A stretch of 64,000 nt of DNA from Conexibacter sp. SYSU D00693 (lineage in GTDB: Bacteria > Actinomycetota > Thermoleophilia > Solirubrobacterales > Solirubrobacteraceae). The first letter of the stretch is position 1. Each line of letters opens with the position of its first letter. Position numbers and translations under genes: made by a program. This document shows positions 9,703 through 17,645 of the stretch, piece after piece. The stretch is taken from the NCBI RefSeq assembly GCF_017084525.1, contig NZ_CP070950.1, forward strand, positions 4,365,420-4,429,419, in the 5' to 3' direction. The notes beneath the pieces were generated by a model that worked only from the letters and a program-made list of their open reading frames with translations, was not told the origin of the DNA and did no database searches.

Positions 9703-10016
9703 GCCAGGGCCAGTGGCCCGCGGGTGCCCGAGCTCGTCCCGGCGACGACGGCGGTGGAGACGGCGCGCAGCACGCGGACCGGCGTCTCGACGACGACGAC
9801 GCGCGTGCCGTCCTCGTGGTCGTCGAGGACGACGTCGACGACGGTGCCGCGGTCGGGCGACCACCGCAGCGCGAGGCGGTGCGGCGCCTGCTCCTCGACG
9901 ACCTCGGCCTCCTCGCCCAGCCACGCCAGGTCGCGCACGTGCTCCCACGCGGCGTCGCGGTCGGCGGGGAGGACGACCTCGCGGACGACGGCCTCGGCCT
10001 CTTCGTGCAACTCCAT
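9699..10016 (-). CDS. SRPBCC (START/AHSA1-like) domain protein
   Basis: 105 residues. The opening [20 protein letters not shown] and the strands [31 protein letters not shown] match the AHSA1/SRPBCC helix-grip fold, a hydrophobic ligand-binding scaffold without conserved catalytic residues. First gene of a two-gene operon with the ArsR regulator, overlapping by four bases. The pairing suggests the SRPBCC protein binds or modifies a ligand linked to the regulator; the ligand is unknown. Confidence 0.8.
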   Translation of the reverse strand: MELHEEAEAVVREVVLPADRDAAWEHVRDLAWLGEEAEVVEEQAPHRLALRWSPDRGTVVDVVLDDHEDGTRVVVVETPVRVLRAVSTAVVAGTSSGTRGPLALA

Positions 10017-10024
10017 GGTTGCTC

Positions 10025-10060
10025 ATGCTACCGTGGCGTCAAGTGCAACCGTTCGGTTGC
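10025..10060 (-). promoter_or_regulatory. Promoter and candidate operator of the SRPBCC-ArsR operon
   Basis: Reading on the minus strand, TAGCAT (10030-10025) lies 8 bases before the ATG at 10016, consistent with a leaderless start. The palindrome GCAACCGTTCGGTTGC (10045-10060) covers the -35 zone, and the half-site GGTTGC recurs at 10017-10022. This arrangement fits autorepression by the ArsR protein. Confidence 0.55.
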
Positions 10061-10072
10061 GTCAACGCGACT

Positions 10073-10089
10073 CAGGGGACAGTCCCCTG
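10073..10089. repeat. 17-nt palindrome CAGGGGAC-A-GTCCCCTG
   Basis: A perfect palindrome around a single A, of the same design as those at 9298-9350. It lies 29 bases before the clpP start, upstream of its SD. It may be a transcript-end structure, a repeated element or a clpP control site; sequence alone does not decide. Confidence 0.45.
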
Positions 10090-10117
10090 GTTCGCACGCG
10101 TCACGGAGGAGCTCGCC

Positions 10118-10723
10118 TTGCCCCTGGTCCCGATGGTCATCGAGCAGTCGCCGCGCGGCGAGCGCTCGTTCGACATCTACTCCCGCCTGCTCAACGACCG
10201 GGTGGTCTTCCTCGGCCAGCCGATCGACGACGAGATCGCGAACCTCGTCGTGGCCCAGCTGCTGCACCTCGAGGCCGACGACCCCGACAAGGACATCGCG
10301 CTCTACATCAACTCGCCGGGCGGCAACGCCTACGCGGCGCTGGCCATGTACGACGCCATGCAGCACGTGCGCTGCGACGTGCAGACGATCTGCTGCGGCA
10401 TCGCCATGAGCGGCGGCTCGCTGGTCCTCGCGGGCGGCGCGCCCGGCAAGCGCTCGGTCCTGCCCAACGGGCGCGTGCTGATCCACCAGCCCAGCGGCGG
10501 CTTCCAGGGCCAGTCGACCGACATCGCCATCCACGCGAAGGAGGCGCTGAGCCTCCGCGACCGCTTCGAGGAGCTCTACGCCAGGCACACCGGCCAGGAC
10601 CAGGCGCGGGTGCACGCCGACATGGAGCGCGACCGCTTCTTCAGCGCCGAGGACGCCGTCGCCTACGGCCTGGCCGACCGCATCATGGAGCGGCGGAAGG
10701 GGGTGCCGCGTGAGGGCGTGTGA
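10118..10723 (+). CDS. clpP: ATP-dependent Clp protease proteolytic subunit
   Basis: 201 residues. TTG 10118 is preferred because GGAGGA (10105-10110) lies 7 bases upstream; the next in-frame ATG is 15 bases further, too far from it. The catalytic triad is intact: Ser98 (GIAMSGGSL), His123 (LIHQP) and Asp172 ([11 protein letters not shown]). ClpP forms the tetradecameric peptidase chamber used by ClpX/ClpC. There is no neighbouring clpX or second clpP, unlike the usual clpP1P2 pair of actinobacteria, so this is an additional stand-alone copy. It converges with the CoA-transferase gene and overlaps it by 41 bases. Confidence 0.95.
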   Translation: MPLVPMVIEQSPRGERSFDIYSRLLNDRVVFLGQPIDDEIANLVVAQLLHLEADDPDKDIALYINSPGGNAYAALAMYDAMQHVRCDVQTICCGIAMSGGSLVLAGGAPGKRSVLPNGRVLIHQPSGGFQGQSTDIAIHAKEALSLRDRFEELYARHTGQDQARVHADMERDRFFSAEDAVAYGLADRIMERRKGVPREGV

Positions 10724-11786
10724 GCCAGGCGCGCAGCTCGTCGTCGTGCTCGCCGAGGCCGGGCGGCGGCAGCCGGACCCCGGCGTCGGCGAGCGGTGAG
10801 CGGACGGTCCGCACGCCGCCCGTCTCGTCCACCGGCGCGAGGCCGAGCTCCTCGGCCAGCGCGAAGGCCGCGGGCACGTCGTTGACGCGCCCGACCGGGA
10901 CGCCGGCGGCTCGCAGGCGCACCTCCACCTCGTCGCCCGCGAGCAGCGGCTCGAGCGTCGCGACCAGCGCGTCGCGATGCTCGAGCCGCGCCGCGTTCGT
11001 GGCGAAGCGCGGGTCCTGCGCCACCTCGGGCGCGCCGACCGCGTCGCACAGCCGCGCGAACATCGCGTCGTTGCCGCAGGCGACGACGAGGTCGCCGAAG
11101 GTCTCGTAGGGCGTGAGCGACGGGTGGCGGTTGCCCATCGGCCCCGGCACGACGCCGCCGTTGAGCCAGCCGCTGGCCTGGTTGAGCAGCCCGGTGAGCG
11201 CGCTGTCCATGAGCGAGACCTCCACCCGCCGGCCGCCGCCGTCGCGCAGCGCCGCCAGGACCCCGATCGTCGCCCAGAGCCCGCAGAGGACGTCGACGAC
11301 CGGTGCGCCGACCTTCAGCGGCCGCCCGCCCTCCTCGCCGGTGACCGACATGAGCCCGCCCATCGCCTGCAGCAGCAGGTCGTAGCCCGGCAGCGCCGCT
11401 CCGCCGAACGCGCTGATCGAGCAGTAGGTCACGCCGGGGTTGCCGGCGGCGACCAGGTCGTCGAAGCCCAGGCCCAGCCCGTCCATCAGCCCAGGGCGGA
11501 AGGACTCGACGACGACGTCGGCGCGCAGCGCGAGCTCGCGGGCCAGCGCGCGATCACCGGGGTCCTTGAGGTCCAGGCGCAGCGAGCGCTTGTTGCGGTT
11601 CAGCGCCAGGTAGTAGGTCGCGGTGCCGTCCGGGGCGCGCGGTGGCCCCCAGCCACGGGTGTCGTCGCCGCCGTCGGGGCGCTCGACCTTCACGACGTCC
11701 GCGCCGAGGTCGCCCAGGGTCTGCGCGCACAGCGGTCCGGCGAGCACGCGCGAGAAGTCGGCGACGAGGAGCCCGGAGAGCGGCAT
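10683..11786 (-). CDS. CaiB/BaiF family III CoA-transferase
   Basis: 367 residues from ATG 11786. The opening [38 protein letters not shown] and [14 protein letters not shown] are the classical family III start, and the catalytic aspartate is in [10 protein letters not shown]. These enzymes move CoA between carboxylic acids through a covalent Asp-linked intermediate. The length is slightly below the usual ~400. It is divergent from the metallophosphoesterase with only 16 bases between starts. The acid substrate cannot be inferred; no linked acyl-CoA dehydrogenase is adjacent. Confidence 0.93.
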   Translation of the reverse strand: MPLSGLLVADFSRVLAGPLCAQTLGDLGADVVKVERPDGGDDTRGWGPPRAPDGTATYYLALNRNKRSLRLDLKDPGDRALARELALRADVVVESFRPGLMDGLGLGFDDLVAAGNPGVTYCSISAFGGAALPGYDLLLQAMGGLMSVTGEEGGRPLKVGAPVVDVLCGLWATIGVLAALRDGGGRRVEVSLMDSALTGLLNQASGWLNGGVVPGPMGNRHPSLTPYETFGDLVVACGNDAMFARLCDAVGAPEVAQDPRFATNAARLEHRDALVATLEPLLAGDEVEVRLRAAGVPVGRVNDVPAAFALAEELGLAPVDETGGVRTVRSPLADAGVRLPPPGLGEHDDELRAWLTRPHAAPPSAAP

Positions 11787-11802
11787 GGCACGATGCTCGC
11801 GG

Positions 11803-12927
11803 ATGCGCACGCTCGTCGTCTCCGACCTCCACCTCGGCGGCCGCACCGGCGTCGACGTCCTGCGCCACGAGGGCGTGGCCCGCGAGCGGCTGCTCGCCGC
11901 GCTGGACGGCGTCGACCGCCTCGTGCTGCTCGGCGACCTCCTCGAGCTGCGCCACGGCCCGGCGCGTGACGCCCTGGCCGCGGCGGCGCCGGCGCTGCAG
12001 GCCATGGGCGAGGCGCTGGACCCCGCCACCGAGGTCGTCGTCGTCCCCGGCAACCACGACCACGCGCTGCTCGCGCCGTGGCTGGACCGCACGGACAAGC
12101 CGCTGGGCCTCGAGACGCGCGTCAAGCCCACGACCGCCTCGCCGATCGCCGCCAAGGTCGCCGGCTGGCTGGGCAAGGACCGGACGTCGATGGCCTACCC
12201 CGGTGTCTGGCTGCGCGACGACGTCTTCGCCACCCACGGCCACGTGCAGGACGTCCACGGGACGATCCCCACCTTCGAGCGCCTCGCCGCCGGCGCGATG
12301 CAGCGGATCGCCGGCAAGGTCCCCGAGGGCCCGTGCACGATCGAGGACTACGAGCGGGTGCTCGCGCCGATCTACGCCTGGATCCACAGCGCCGCCCAGC
12401 GCGCGCAGGAGGGCAAGCGGGCGGCCGGCGCCGGCGGGGCCTCGCGCGCCTACGAGCTGCTGATGGGCGACGGCCACAAGCCGATCCGCGCACGCGCGAT
12501 CGCCGCCGCCTTCCCGCTGGGCATCCGCGGCCTCTCGCTCCTCGTCGGCCCGCTGAGCAGCGACCTCAGCGGCGACGCGCTGCGCCGCAACGCGCTCGGC
12601 GCGCTGGGCGAGGCGATCGACCGCCTCGGCGTGCGCAGCTCGCACGTGGTCTCCGGCCACAGCCACCGCGCCGGCCCGCTGCCCGCCGACGACCCGCACG
12701 AGTGGCGCACGCCGCACGGGGTGCACCTGCACAACACGGGCTGCTGGGTCTACGAGGGCGCGCTGCTCTCGGGGGGCGACCCGGCCTCGCCGTACTGGCC
12801 CGGCCACGCGGTCGTCGTCGAGGACGAGGGCCCGCCGCGGCTCGAGCGGCTCCTGGGCGACGTGGAGCTCGAGGCGCTCAGGCCTGCGCGGTCGGCTCCG
12901 CACCCTCCGGAGCCAGACCGGGGGTGA
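11803..12927 (+). CDS. Calcineurin-like metallophosphoesterase
   Basis: 374 residues from ATG 11803; an ATG 18 bases upstream is also in frame. The dinuclear metal motifs are complete: SDLHLGG (5' region), LLGDLLEL, VVPGNHDHALL, THGHVQD and the terminal SGHSHRAG. The insert between GNHD and THGH plus a ~110-residue stretch before GHSHR makes it longer than simple phosphodiesterases, as in UDP-sugar hydrolase-like or uncharacterised Ser/Thr phosphatase-like members. Predicted cytoplasmic because no signal peptide is seen. The 3' end overlaps the convergent redoxin-like gene by 50 bases. Substrate unknown. Confidence 0.9.
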   Translation: MRTLVVSDLHLGGRTGVDVLRHEGVARERLLAALDGVDRLVLLGDLLELRHGPARDALAAAAPALQAMGEALDPATEVVVVPGNHDHALLAPWLDRTDKPLGLETRVKPTTASPIAAKVAGWLGKDRTSMAYPGVWLRDDVFATHGHVQDVHGTIPTFERLAAGAMQRIAGKVPEGPCTIEDYERVLAPIYAWIHSAAQRAQEGKRAAGAGGASRAYELLMGDGHKPIRARAIAAAFPLGIRGLSLLVGPLSSDLSGDALRRNALGALGEAIDRLGVRSSHVVSGHSHRAGPLPADDPHEWRTPHGVHLHNTGCWVYEGALLSGGDPASPYWPGHAVVVEDEGPPRLERLLGDVELEALRPARSAPHPPEPDRG

Positions 12928-13657
12928 AGCACACCGCGTGGCACGTCACACCGTCGCCGGCCTCGAGCTCGAGCACGGCCTCGGTGTGGCGCTCGTGCTC
13001 GACGAGCGGGTGGCAGCCGGTGTACGGCACCTCGCGCGCGTCGCCGTTGACCACCACGGTCCCGCCGCCCTCCGGCACCTCGAGCACCGCCCAGACGCCG
13101 CCCGCCTCGTAGGGGCCCGACCACAGGCCCGGCTGGTCGGGGGTCGGCACGGCGAGCAGCGCGACCGGGTCGTCCTCCGGGCGCAGCGGCGGCAGGACGT
13201 CGCGCTCGATCCCGAGCGCCTCCTGGATCGCGCGCTCGGTCTCCTGGTAGGCGCCCTCGCCGAAGTGGAAGTCGACGAGCCGGTGCTGGCGGGAGAAGAG
13301 GTAGCGCGCCGGCCACCCGCGGTTCTCGTAGGTGCGCCAGAGCGCGAGCTCCTGGTCGAGCAGCACGGGGTGGACGACGCCGAGGCGCTCGACCGTCGCC
13401 CGCACCACGTCCTCGTCCTGGGAGGGCGGGAAGCCGGGGGCGTGGACGCTCACCACGCGCAGGCCGTCGTCGGCGTAGCGCTCGTGCCACGCCTTGACGT
13501 AGGGCAGCGTGCGCAGCGAGTTCACGCGGCAGACGTCGAAGAACTCGACGAGGACGGGCCGGTCGCGCTGCTGGTCCATGCGCAGCAGCTTCACGTTGAG
13601 CCACGTGGCCGGCCGGGGGAACGGCGGGGCGTGGATGTCGTCGACGGGCGGCCGCAC
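12878..13657 (-). CDS. Redoxin-fold protein lacking CxxC, with DipZ-like C-terminal domain
   Basis: 259 residues from GTG 13657; an ATG nine codons upstream is also possible. Residues ~20-150 are thioredoxin-like and align with the DipZ redoxin domain (LRTLPYVKAWHERY, VVSVHAPGFP, RYLFSRQHRLVDFHFGEGAY). Where DipZ relatives have a CxNC active site, this protein reads DVCRVNSLRT, so the CxxC pair is missing and only Cys43 remains next to it. Residues ~175-250 (LWSGPYEAGGVWAVLE...) resemble the DipZ C-terminal beta domain. There is no signal peptide or membrane segment. A thiol-disulfide exchange function is doubtful; role unknown. Confidence 0.7.
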   Translation of the reverse strand: MRPPVDDIHAPPFPRPATWLNVKLLRMDQQRDRPVLVEFFDVCRVNSLRTLPYVKAWHERYADDGLRVVSVHAPGFPPSQDEDVVRATVERLGVVHPVLLDQELALWRTYENRGWPARYLFSRQHRLVDFHFGEGAYQETERAIQEALGIERDVLPPLRPEDDPVALLAVPTPDQPGLWSGPYEAGGVWAVLEVPEGGGTVVVNGDAREVPYTGCHPLVEHERHTEAVLELEAGDGVTCHAVCFTPGLAPEGAEPTAQA

Positions 13658-13697
13658 GGGCGGGGCACCGTAGCAGCGGCGCACGGGCCGTCCGGAC

Positions 13698-13703
13698 TAC
13701 CCT
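13698..13703 (+). promoter_or_regulatory. -10-like TACCCT before the cupredoxin gene
   Basis: TACCCT ends 7 bases before ATG 13711 with no SD between, again suggesting a leaderless transcript for the three-gene copper-linked operon. Confidence 0.45.
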
Positions 13704-13710
13704 GCGGGCC

Positions 13711-14205
13711 ATGAGCCCCCGCGCACGGATCGCCATCGTGGCCGTCGCGGCCGTCGGCCTCGTGCTCGCGTTCTTCGCGGCCCGCGGCAGCGACGACGCC
13801 GACGACCCGCCGGCCACCGTCGCCGGCACGACGACGCAGAGCACGCCGGCGCCCGAGGTGACCACGGACGAGGCCACGGGCGGCACGACCGCGCCCGCCG
13901 GGACGACCGAGACCGAGGCCGAGCCGGCCGAGCCCGAGGAGCCCGCGGTCCAGACGATCCGCGTGCGCGACGGCCAGCCGGTGGGCGGCGTGCAGGAGGT
14001 CGAGGTCGACTCCGGCGAGCAGGTGCGCTTCCGCGTCTCGTCCGACGTCACCGACCACGTGCACGTCCACGGCTACGACCTCATGCGCGACGTCGGGCCG
14101 GGCAAGCCGGCGACGTTCTCCTTCGAGGCCGACGCCGAGGGCCGCTTCGAGGTGGAGCTCGAGGAGCGCGGCGTGCAGATCGCGGAGCTCCGCGTCACTC
14201 CGTGA
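13711..14205 (+). CDS. Secreted/anchored cupredoxin-like protein
   Basis: 164 residues. A hydrophobic N-terminal segment (IAIVAVAAVGLVLAFFA) anchors or exports it, followed by a ~50-residue Thr/Glu/Pro linker. From ~residue 85 comes a beta-rich cupredoxin-like domain with the metal-binding-type motif DHVHVHGYDL and a Glu-rich closing hairpin. It lacks the canonical C-terminal CxxxH/M ligand set of blue copper proteins, so metal binding through the His cluster is inferred. The stop overlaps the start of the membrane protein (GTGA), so both are probably made together. Confidence 0.75.
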   Translation: MSPRARIAIVAVAAVGLVLAFFAARGSDDADDPPATVAGTTTQSTPAPEVTTDEATGGTTAPAGTTETEAEPAEPEEPAVQTIRVRDGQPVGGVQEVEVDSGEQVRFRVSSDVTDHVHVHGYDLMRDVGPGKPATFSFEADAEGRFEVELEERGVQIAELRVTP

Positions 14206-15632
14206 CGGGCCGCACCCGGATCCTCGCCGCGGCGGCGCTGTTCGGTGCCGCCGCGCTCGCCACGCCCGCGGGCGCGCTGGCCCACGGGCTCGTCGGCCGG
14301 CAGGACCTGCCGATCCCGCGCTGGCTGTTCGCCTGGGGCGCGGCGGTCGTGCTCGTCGTGTCGTTCGTCGGCCTCGGCGTGCTGTGGGCCAAGCCGCGCC
14401 TCGAGGAGGCCGCCGAGCACCGCGTCCTCGGCGTGCCGAAGGCCCTCGAGGTCCTCGCCGGCGCGCTCGGCGTCGCCGCCTTCGCCTTCGTCGTCTACGC
14501 CGGCTTCGCCGGGACGCAGACGCCCACGGCCAACCTCGCGCCGACCGCCGTCTACGTCCTCTTCTGGGTCGGGGTCCCGGTGCTCAGCCTGCTCTTCGGC
14601 GACGTCTTCCTGGCGTTCAACCCGTGGCGGGCCATCGGACGCGCCGCCGGCTGGGTCGCGGGCCGGGTCGGTGGCGGGCGCGACGAGCTCAGCCAGCCGC
14701 TCGAGTACCCCGAGCGCCTCGGGCGCTGGCCGGCGGCGATCGGGATCCTCCTGTTCGCGTGGGTCGAGCTCGTCTTCTCCGAGCGCGACGACCCGAGCAC
14801 GCTCGCGGTCCTCGCGCTCGTCTACGCCGCCTTCCAGCTCGTCGGGATGGCGCTCTACGGCGTCGACGTGTGGACCCGCCGCGCCGACGCCTTCCAGCAG
14901 TTCTTCTCGCTGTGCGCCCGCATCTCGCCGCTGCGCTGGCGCGACCGGGCGCTGTGGCGCCGGCTGCCGCTGGCGGGCGTCCCGTCGCTCAGCGCGGTCC
15001 CCGGCACCGTCGCCCTGCTCTGCGTCCTCATCGGGACGACGACCTTCGACGGCTTCTCCCAGGGCTCGCTGTGGACCGACGTCGCGCCCGACCTCCAGTC
15101 CTTCTTCCTCGACGACCTCGGCTTCGACCAGGCCCGGGCGATCGAGGCGGCGTTCACCATCGGGCTCGTCGGCTGCGTCCTGGTCGTCGCGCTCCTCTAC
15201 CGCCTCGGCGCCGCCGGGATGCGGACGGTCGCGCACGACCGCGAGACGAAGGACCTGGCGCGCGTGTTCGCCCACTCGCTCGCCCCGATCGCGCTGGCCT
15301 ACGCGATCGCGCACTACTTCTCGCTGCTGGCCTACCAGGGCCAGGCGATCGGCTACCTCGCCAGCGACCCGCTCGGCGACGGGTCGGACTGGTTCGGGAC
15401 GGCGGGCGCGTCGATCGACTACGGCGTCGTCGACGCCAACGGCATCTGGTACGTCCAGGTGGGGGCGCTCGTGCTCGGCCACGTCGCCGGCCTGGTCCTC
15501 GCCCACGACCGCGCGCTCGTCCTCTTCGGCAGCGGCCAGCGCGCCAGCCGCTCGCAGATGTGGATGCTCGCGGTGATGGTCGGCTTCACGTCCCTCGGCC
15601 TCTGGCTGCTGTCCGCGAGCGCGCAGACATGA
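14202..15632 (+). CDS. Polytopic membrane protein, fenitrothion-hydrolase-like family
   Basis: 476 residues from GTG 14202. An N-terminal signal-like helix ending ALAHG is followed by about ten further hydrophobic segments. Sequence features such as FNPWRAIGR, YPERLGRWPA and AHYFSLLAYQGQ match a large actinobacterial family annotated after a membrane fenitrothion hydrolase; a true organophosphate substrate is unproven for chromosomal members. Placed between a cupredoxin and SCO1, a role in copper handling or respiratory-chain maturation is an alternative reading. It overlaps both neighbours by four bases. Confidence 0.75.
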   Translation: MTGRTRILAAAALFGAAALATPAGALAHGLVGRQDLPIPRWLFAWGAAVVLVVSFVGLGVLWAKPRLEEAAEHRVLGVPKALEVLAGALGVAAFAFVVYAGFAGTQTPTANLAPTAVYVLFWVGVPVLSLLFGDVFLAFNPWRAIGRAAGWVAGRVGGGRDELSQPLEYPERLGRWPAAIGILLFAWVELVFSERDDPSTLAVLALVYAAFQLVGMALYGVDVWTRRADAFQQFFSLCARISPLRWRDRALWRRLPLAGVPSLSAVPGTVALLCVLIGTTTFDGFSQGSLWTDVAPDLQSFFLDDLGFDQARAIEAAFTIGLVGCVLVVALLYRLGAAGMRTVAHDRETKDLARVFAHSLAPIALAYAIAHYFSLLAYQGQAIGYLASDPLGDGSDWFGTAGASIDYGVVDANGIWYVQVGALVLGHVAGLVLAHDRALVLFGSGQRASRSQMWMLAVMVGFTSLGLWLLSASAQT

Positions 15633-15799
15633 TCGTCGCCCACGCCGGCCACTGGATCGTCAACCTCATGTACGCCCTGCCGGTGGTCATCGTCGGCGGG
15701 CTGCTCGGCTGGCAGGCGATCAAGGACCGCCGGGCGGAGCGGCGCGAGCTCGCCGCGGGGATCGCACCCCGCCCGGACGACGACGCGCCGGTCGACTAG
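15629..15799 (+). CDS. 56-residue single-helix membrane protein
   Basis: ATG 15629 overlaps the preceding stop (ATGA). The protein has one membrane helix at ~residues 8-28 (HWIVNLMYALPVVIVGGLLG) and a charged cytoplasmic tail. It is the third gene of the cupredoxin operon and overlaps the convergent SCO1 gene by four bases. The translational overlap and clean hydrophobic profile argue that it is real; it may be a small subunit or chaperone of the polytopic neighbour. Function unknown. Confidence 0.65.
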   Translation: MIVAHAGHWIVNLMYALPVVIVGGLLGWQAIKDRRAERRELAAGIAPRPDDDAPVD

Positions 15800-16410
15800 G
15801 CGCTGCGCCGCGCGTCGGCGGCGATGAGGCGCAGGTCGTGCGCCAGGCCGTCGGTCGTCAGGTCGCTGAAGGGGAAGCTCACGCGCTGACGGCCCTGCGC
15901 GTCGATCAGCAGGACGCGCGAGGAGTGGTCGAAGGCGTCGCCCTGGGGCTGGATGCCGTAGGCCTTCCACACGCGCCGGAGCTCGGCGCGCGTGCCGAGC
16001 AGGAAGCGCATGCGGCCGGTCAGCCGGCGCTCGACGAGGAAGCGCTTGGCGTTCAGCGGCGTGTCGCCCTCGGGGTCGACGGAGACCGCGAGGACCGGGA
16101 TGTCGTCGCCCACGCCGGACTGGTCGAGCGCCGAGCGGATCACCGACGCGGTGGTCGGGCAGGTGTCCTCGCAGGTGGAGTAGAGGAACGTCAGCGCGAC
16201 AGGCGAGCCGCGCAGCGCGCTGAGGCGGACGGTCTCGCCGTCCTGGTCCTTGAGCGCGAAGTCGCGCGGCGGCACGTCGGGCGGCGTGAAGCCCTGGAAC
16301 CCCGAGGCGATCCGCTCGTTCGAGGAGGGGCCGAAGAGGACGATCGCGAGCGCGGCGACGAGGACGAACGTCGCCGTGAGCATCAGGGCTGCGCGCGTGC
16401 GGGGATGCAC
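15796..16410 (-). CDS. SCO1/SenC family copper chaperone
   Basis: 204 residues from GTG 16410. A single N-terminal helix (~9-26) anchors a periplasmic-side thioredoxin fold. The copper-binding CxxxC is present as YSTCEDTCPTT and the distal His in AFDHSSRVLLID, so all three metal ligands are intact. SCO proteins deliver copper to the CuA site of cytochrome c oxidase or act as thiol reductases. It converges on the cupredoxin operon, supporting a copper-linked module. No cox genes are in the window. Confidence 0.92.
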   Translation of the reverse strand: MHPRTRAALMLTATFVLVAALAIVLFGPSSNERIASGFQGFTPPDVPPRDFALKDQDGETVRLSALRGSPVALTFLYSTCEDTCPTTASVIRSALDQSGVGDDIPVLAVSVDPEGDTPLNAKRFLVERRLTGRMRFLLGTRAELRRVWKAYGIQPQGDAFDHSSRVLLIDAQGRQRVSFPFSDLTTDGLAHDLRLIAADARRSA

Positions 16411-16418
16411 CGCGTCCG

Positions 16419-16424
16419 ACGGTA
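16419..16424 (-). promoter_or_regulatory. -10-like TACCGT before SCO1 (minus strand)
   Basis: Read on the minus strand, TACCGT ends 8 bases before the GTG at 16410 with no SD, fitting a leaderless SCO1 mRNA. Confidence 0.4.
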
Positions 16425-16435
16425 GCGCTGCCGGG

Positions 16436-17554
16436 CTACGCGGCCGGCGGCGGGTCGACCTCGGGCGCGTCGCCCTCGGCCTCGGGCGACTCGCCGGCCT
16501 CGGCCGGCGCCTCGAGCGCGGCCTCGCCGCCGGGCTCGGGCGTCTCGAGCTCGGCCTCCTGCGCGGGCGCCTCGGCGGGCGCGTCGTCGACCGGCTCCAC
16601 CTCGGCGGCCGCGGGGGCCTCCTCGGCGACGGGCTGCTCGACGGCGGCGGGGGCGTCCTCGACGACGGCCGGGACCTCCTCGGCGGCGGCGGCCTCGGGC
16701 TCCTCGGGCTCGGCGGCGGCGCCGACCCCGAACGCGGCGGCGATCTCGTCCAGGCCCTTGATCTTCGTGCCGGAGAACTCGCCGAAGGACGTCGTGCCGC
16801 GGGCGCCCTTGGCGTCCTCGCGACGGCGGCGCCGCTGCTCGTCGCGGCGGCGGTCCTCCTCGTCGCGGGCGCGCCGGCGGGCGGCGCGGGCCTCGCGCTC
16901 CAGGAGGTCGCGCTTGGGGAGGATGACCTCGGCGGCGACCTCGACGTCCAGGGAGGCGACGAGCTCGCCGACGATCGCCTGGGCCAGCGCCTCGCCGACC
17001 TCGGTGCCCGGCTTGGCGCCGCGCTTCGTGCGGCGCGCGGTGTGGACGGCGCGGGCCAGCGACTTGGCGGCGTGCTGGGAGAGCGGGCGGCGCGCGCCCT
17101 TCTTGAAGCCGCGCACGCCCTCGGTCACCTCGTCGCGGACCTTCGGCGGCAGGAGCCGGTAGAGCTCCTTCATCTGCGCGACGTCGGCGTCCTGCTTGAC
17201 GAGGGCCACGACCTGGCGCAGCTCGGGGAAGGGGAGGGGCTCGCGCTTGGGCGGCGCGGGCTTCTCGCGGAGCTTCTGCTTGACGACGGGCAGCGGCTTG
17301 GGGTCGGGCGCGACGCCGAGGATCTTCGGGCCGACCGAGGGCTGGTCCTCGACCACGGGCTGCTGGGTGGCGGCGGGCGCCTCCTCGGCGGGGACCTCCG
17401 GCTCGACGGCGGCGGGCGCCTCCTCGGCGGCGGGCTGCTCGGCGGGCGGCGCGTCCTCGACCACCGGCTGCTGGGTGGCGGCGGGCGCCTCCTCGACCGG
17501 GACCTCGGCCTCGGTCCGGACCTCCTCCTCGGGGGCGGGCTGCTGCTCGCTCAT
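16436..17554 (-). CDS. Ala/Glu/Pro-rich protein with a conserved-looking basic core
   Basis: 372 residues from ATG 17554. The first ~80 and last ~130 residues are low-complexity Ala/Glu/Pro/Val, with EEAPAATQQPVVED present twice. The middle (~75-245) is different: PKREPLPFPELRQVVALVKQ, MKELYRLLPPKVRDEVTEGV, then SLARAVHTARRTKRGAKPGT, VGELVASLDVEVAAEVILPK and a highly charged Arg/Glu coiled-coil-like stretch. There is no signal peptide or membrane helix. I do not recognise the core. It is divergent from tetR, whose operator palindromes also cover this gene's promoter. The core could be a nucleic-acid-binding or scaffold module, but that is a guess. Confidence 0.7.
   Translation of the reverse strand: MSEQQPAPEEEVRTEAEVPVEEAPAATQQPVVEDAPPAEQPAAEEAPAAVEPEVPAEEAPAATQQPVVEDQPSVGPKILGVAPDPKPLPVVKQKLREKPAPPKREPLPFPELRQVVALVKQDADVAQMKELYRLLPPKVRDEVTEGVRGFKKGARRPLSQHAAKSLARAVHTARRTKRGAKPGTEVGEALAQAIVGELVASLDVEVAAEVILPKRDLLEREARAARRRARDEEDRRRDEQRRRRREDAKGARGTTSFGEFSGTKIKGLDEIAAAFGVGAAAEPEEPEAAAAEEVPAVVEDAPAAVEQPVAEEAPAAAEVEPVDDAPAEAPAQEAELETPEPGGEAALEAPAEAGESPEAEGDAPEVDPPPAA
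17346..17495. repeat. 42-bp direct repeat inside the Ala/Glu/Pro-rich gene
   Basis: 17346-17387 recurs at 17454-17495 (offset 108) with one mismatch, encoding the duplicated EEAPAATQQPVVED segment. Near-identity at DNA level suggests recent duplication and potential length variation. Confidence 0.8.
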
Positions 17555-17606
17555 CGTCCGGGGAGTGTGCCGCACGGTGCGAGCGCTCGCGTTCCGGCCC
17601 GCCGCC

Positions 17607-17643
17607 ACCGAACGATCTTCGGTACGCTCCGAACCTGGTTCGG
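17607..17643. promoter_or_regulatory. Paired palindromes, candidate TetR operator
   Basis: ACCGAA-N5-TTCGGT spans 17607-17623 and CCGAAC-N3-GTTCGG spans 17629-17643, two bases before the tetR ATG. TACGCT (17623-17628) between them is a plausible -10. Related half-sites flanking a promoter are typical of TetR autorepression. Confidence 0.6.
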
Positions 17644-17645
17644 CC

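Noticed and set aside
14202..15632. Dedicated pesticide-degradation gene
   Set aside because: The family name comes from one characterised member; genomic context points to copper or respiratory roles and nothing here supports organophosphate degradation.
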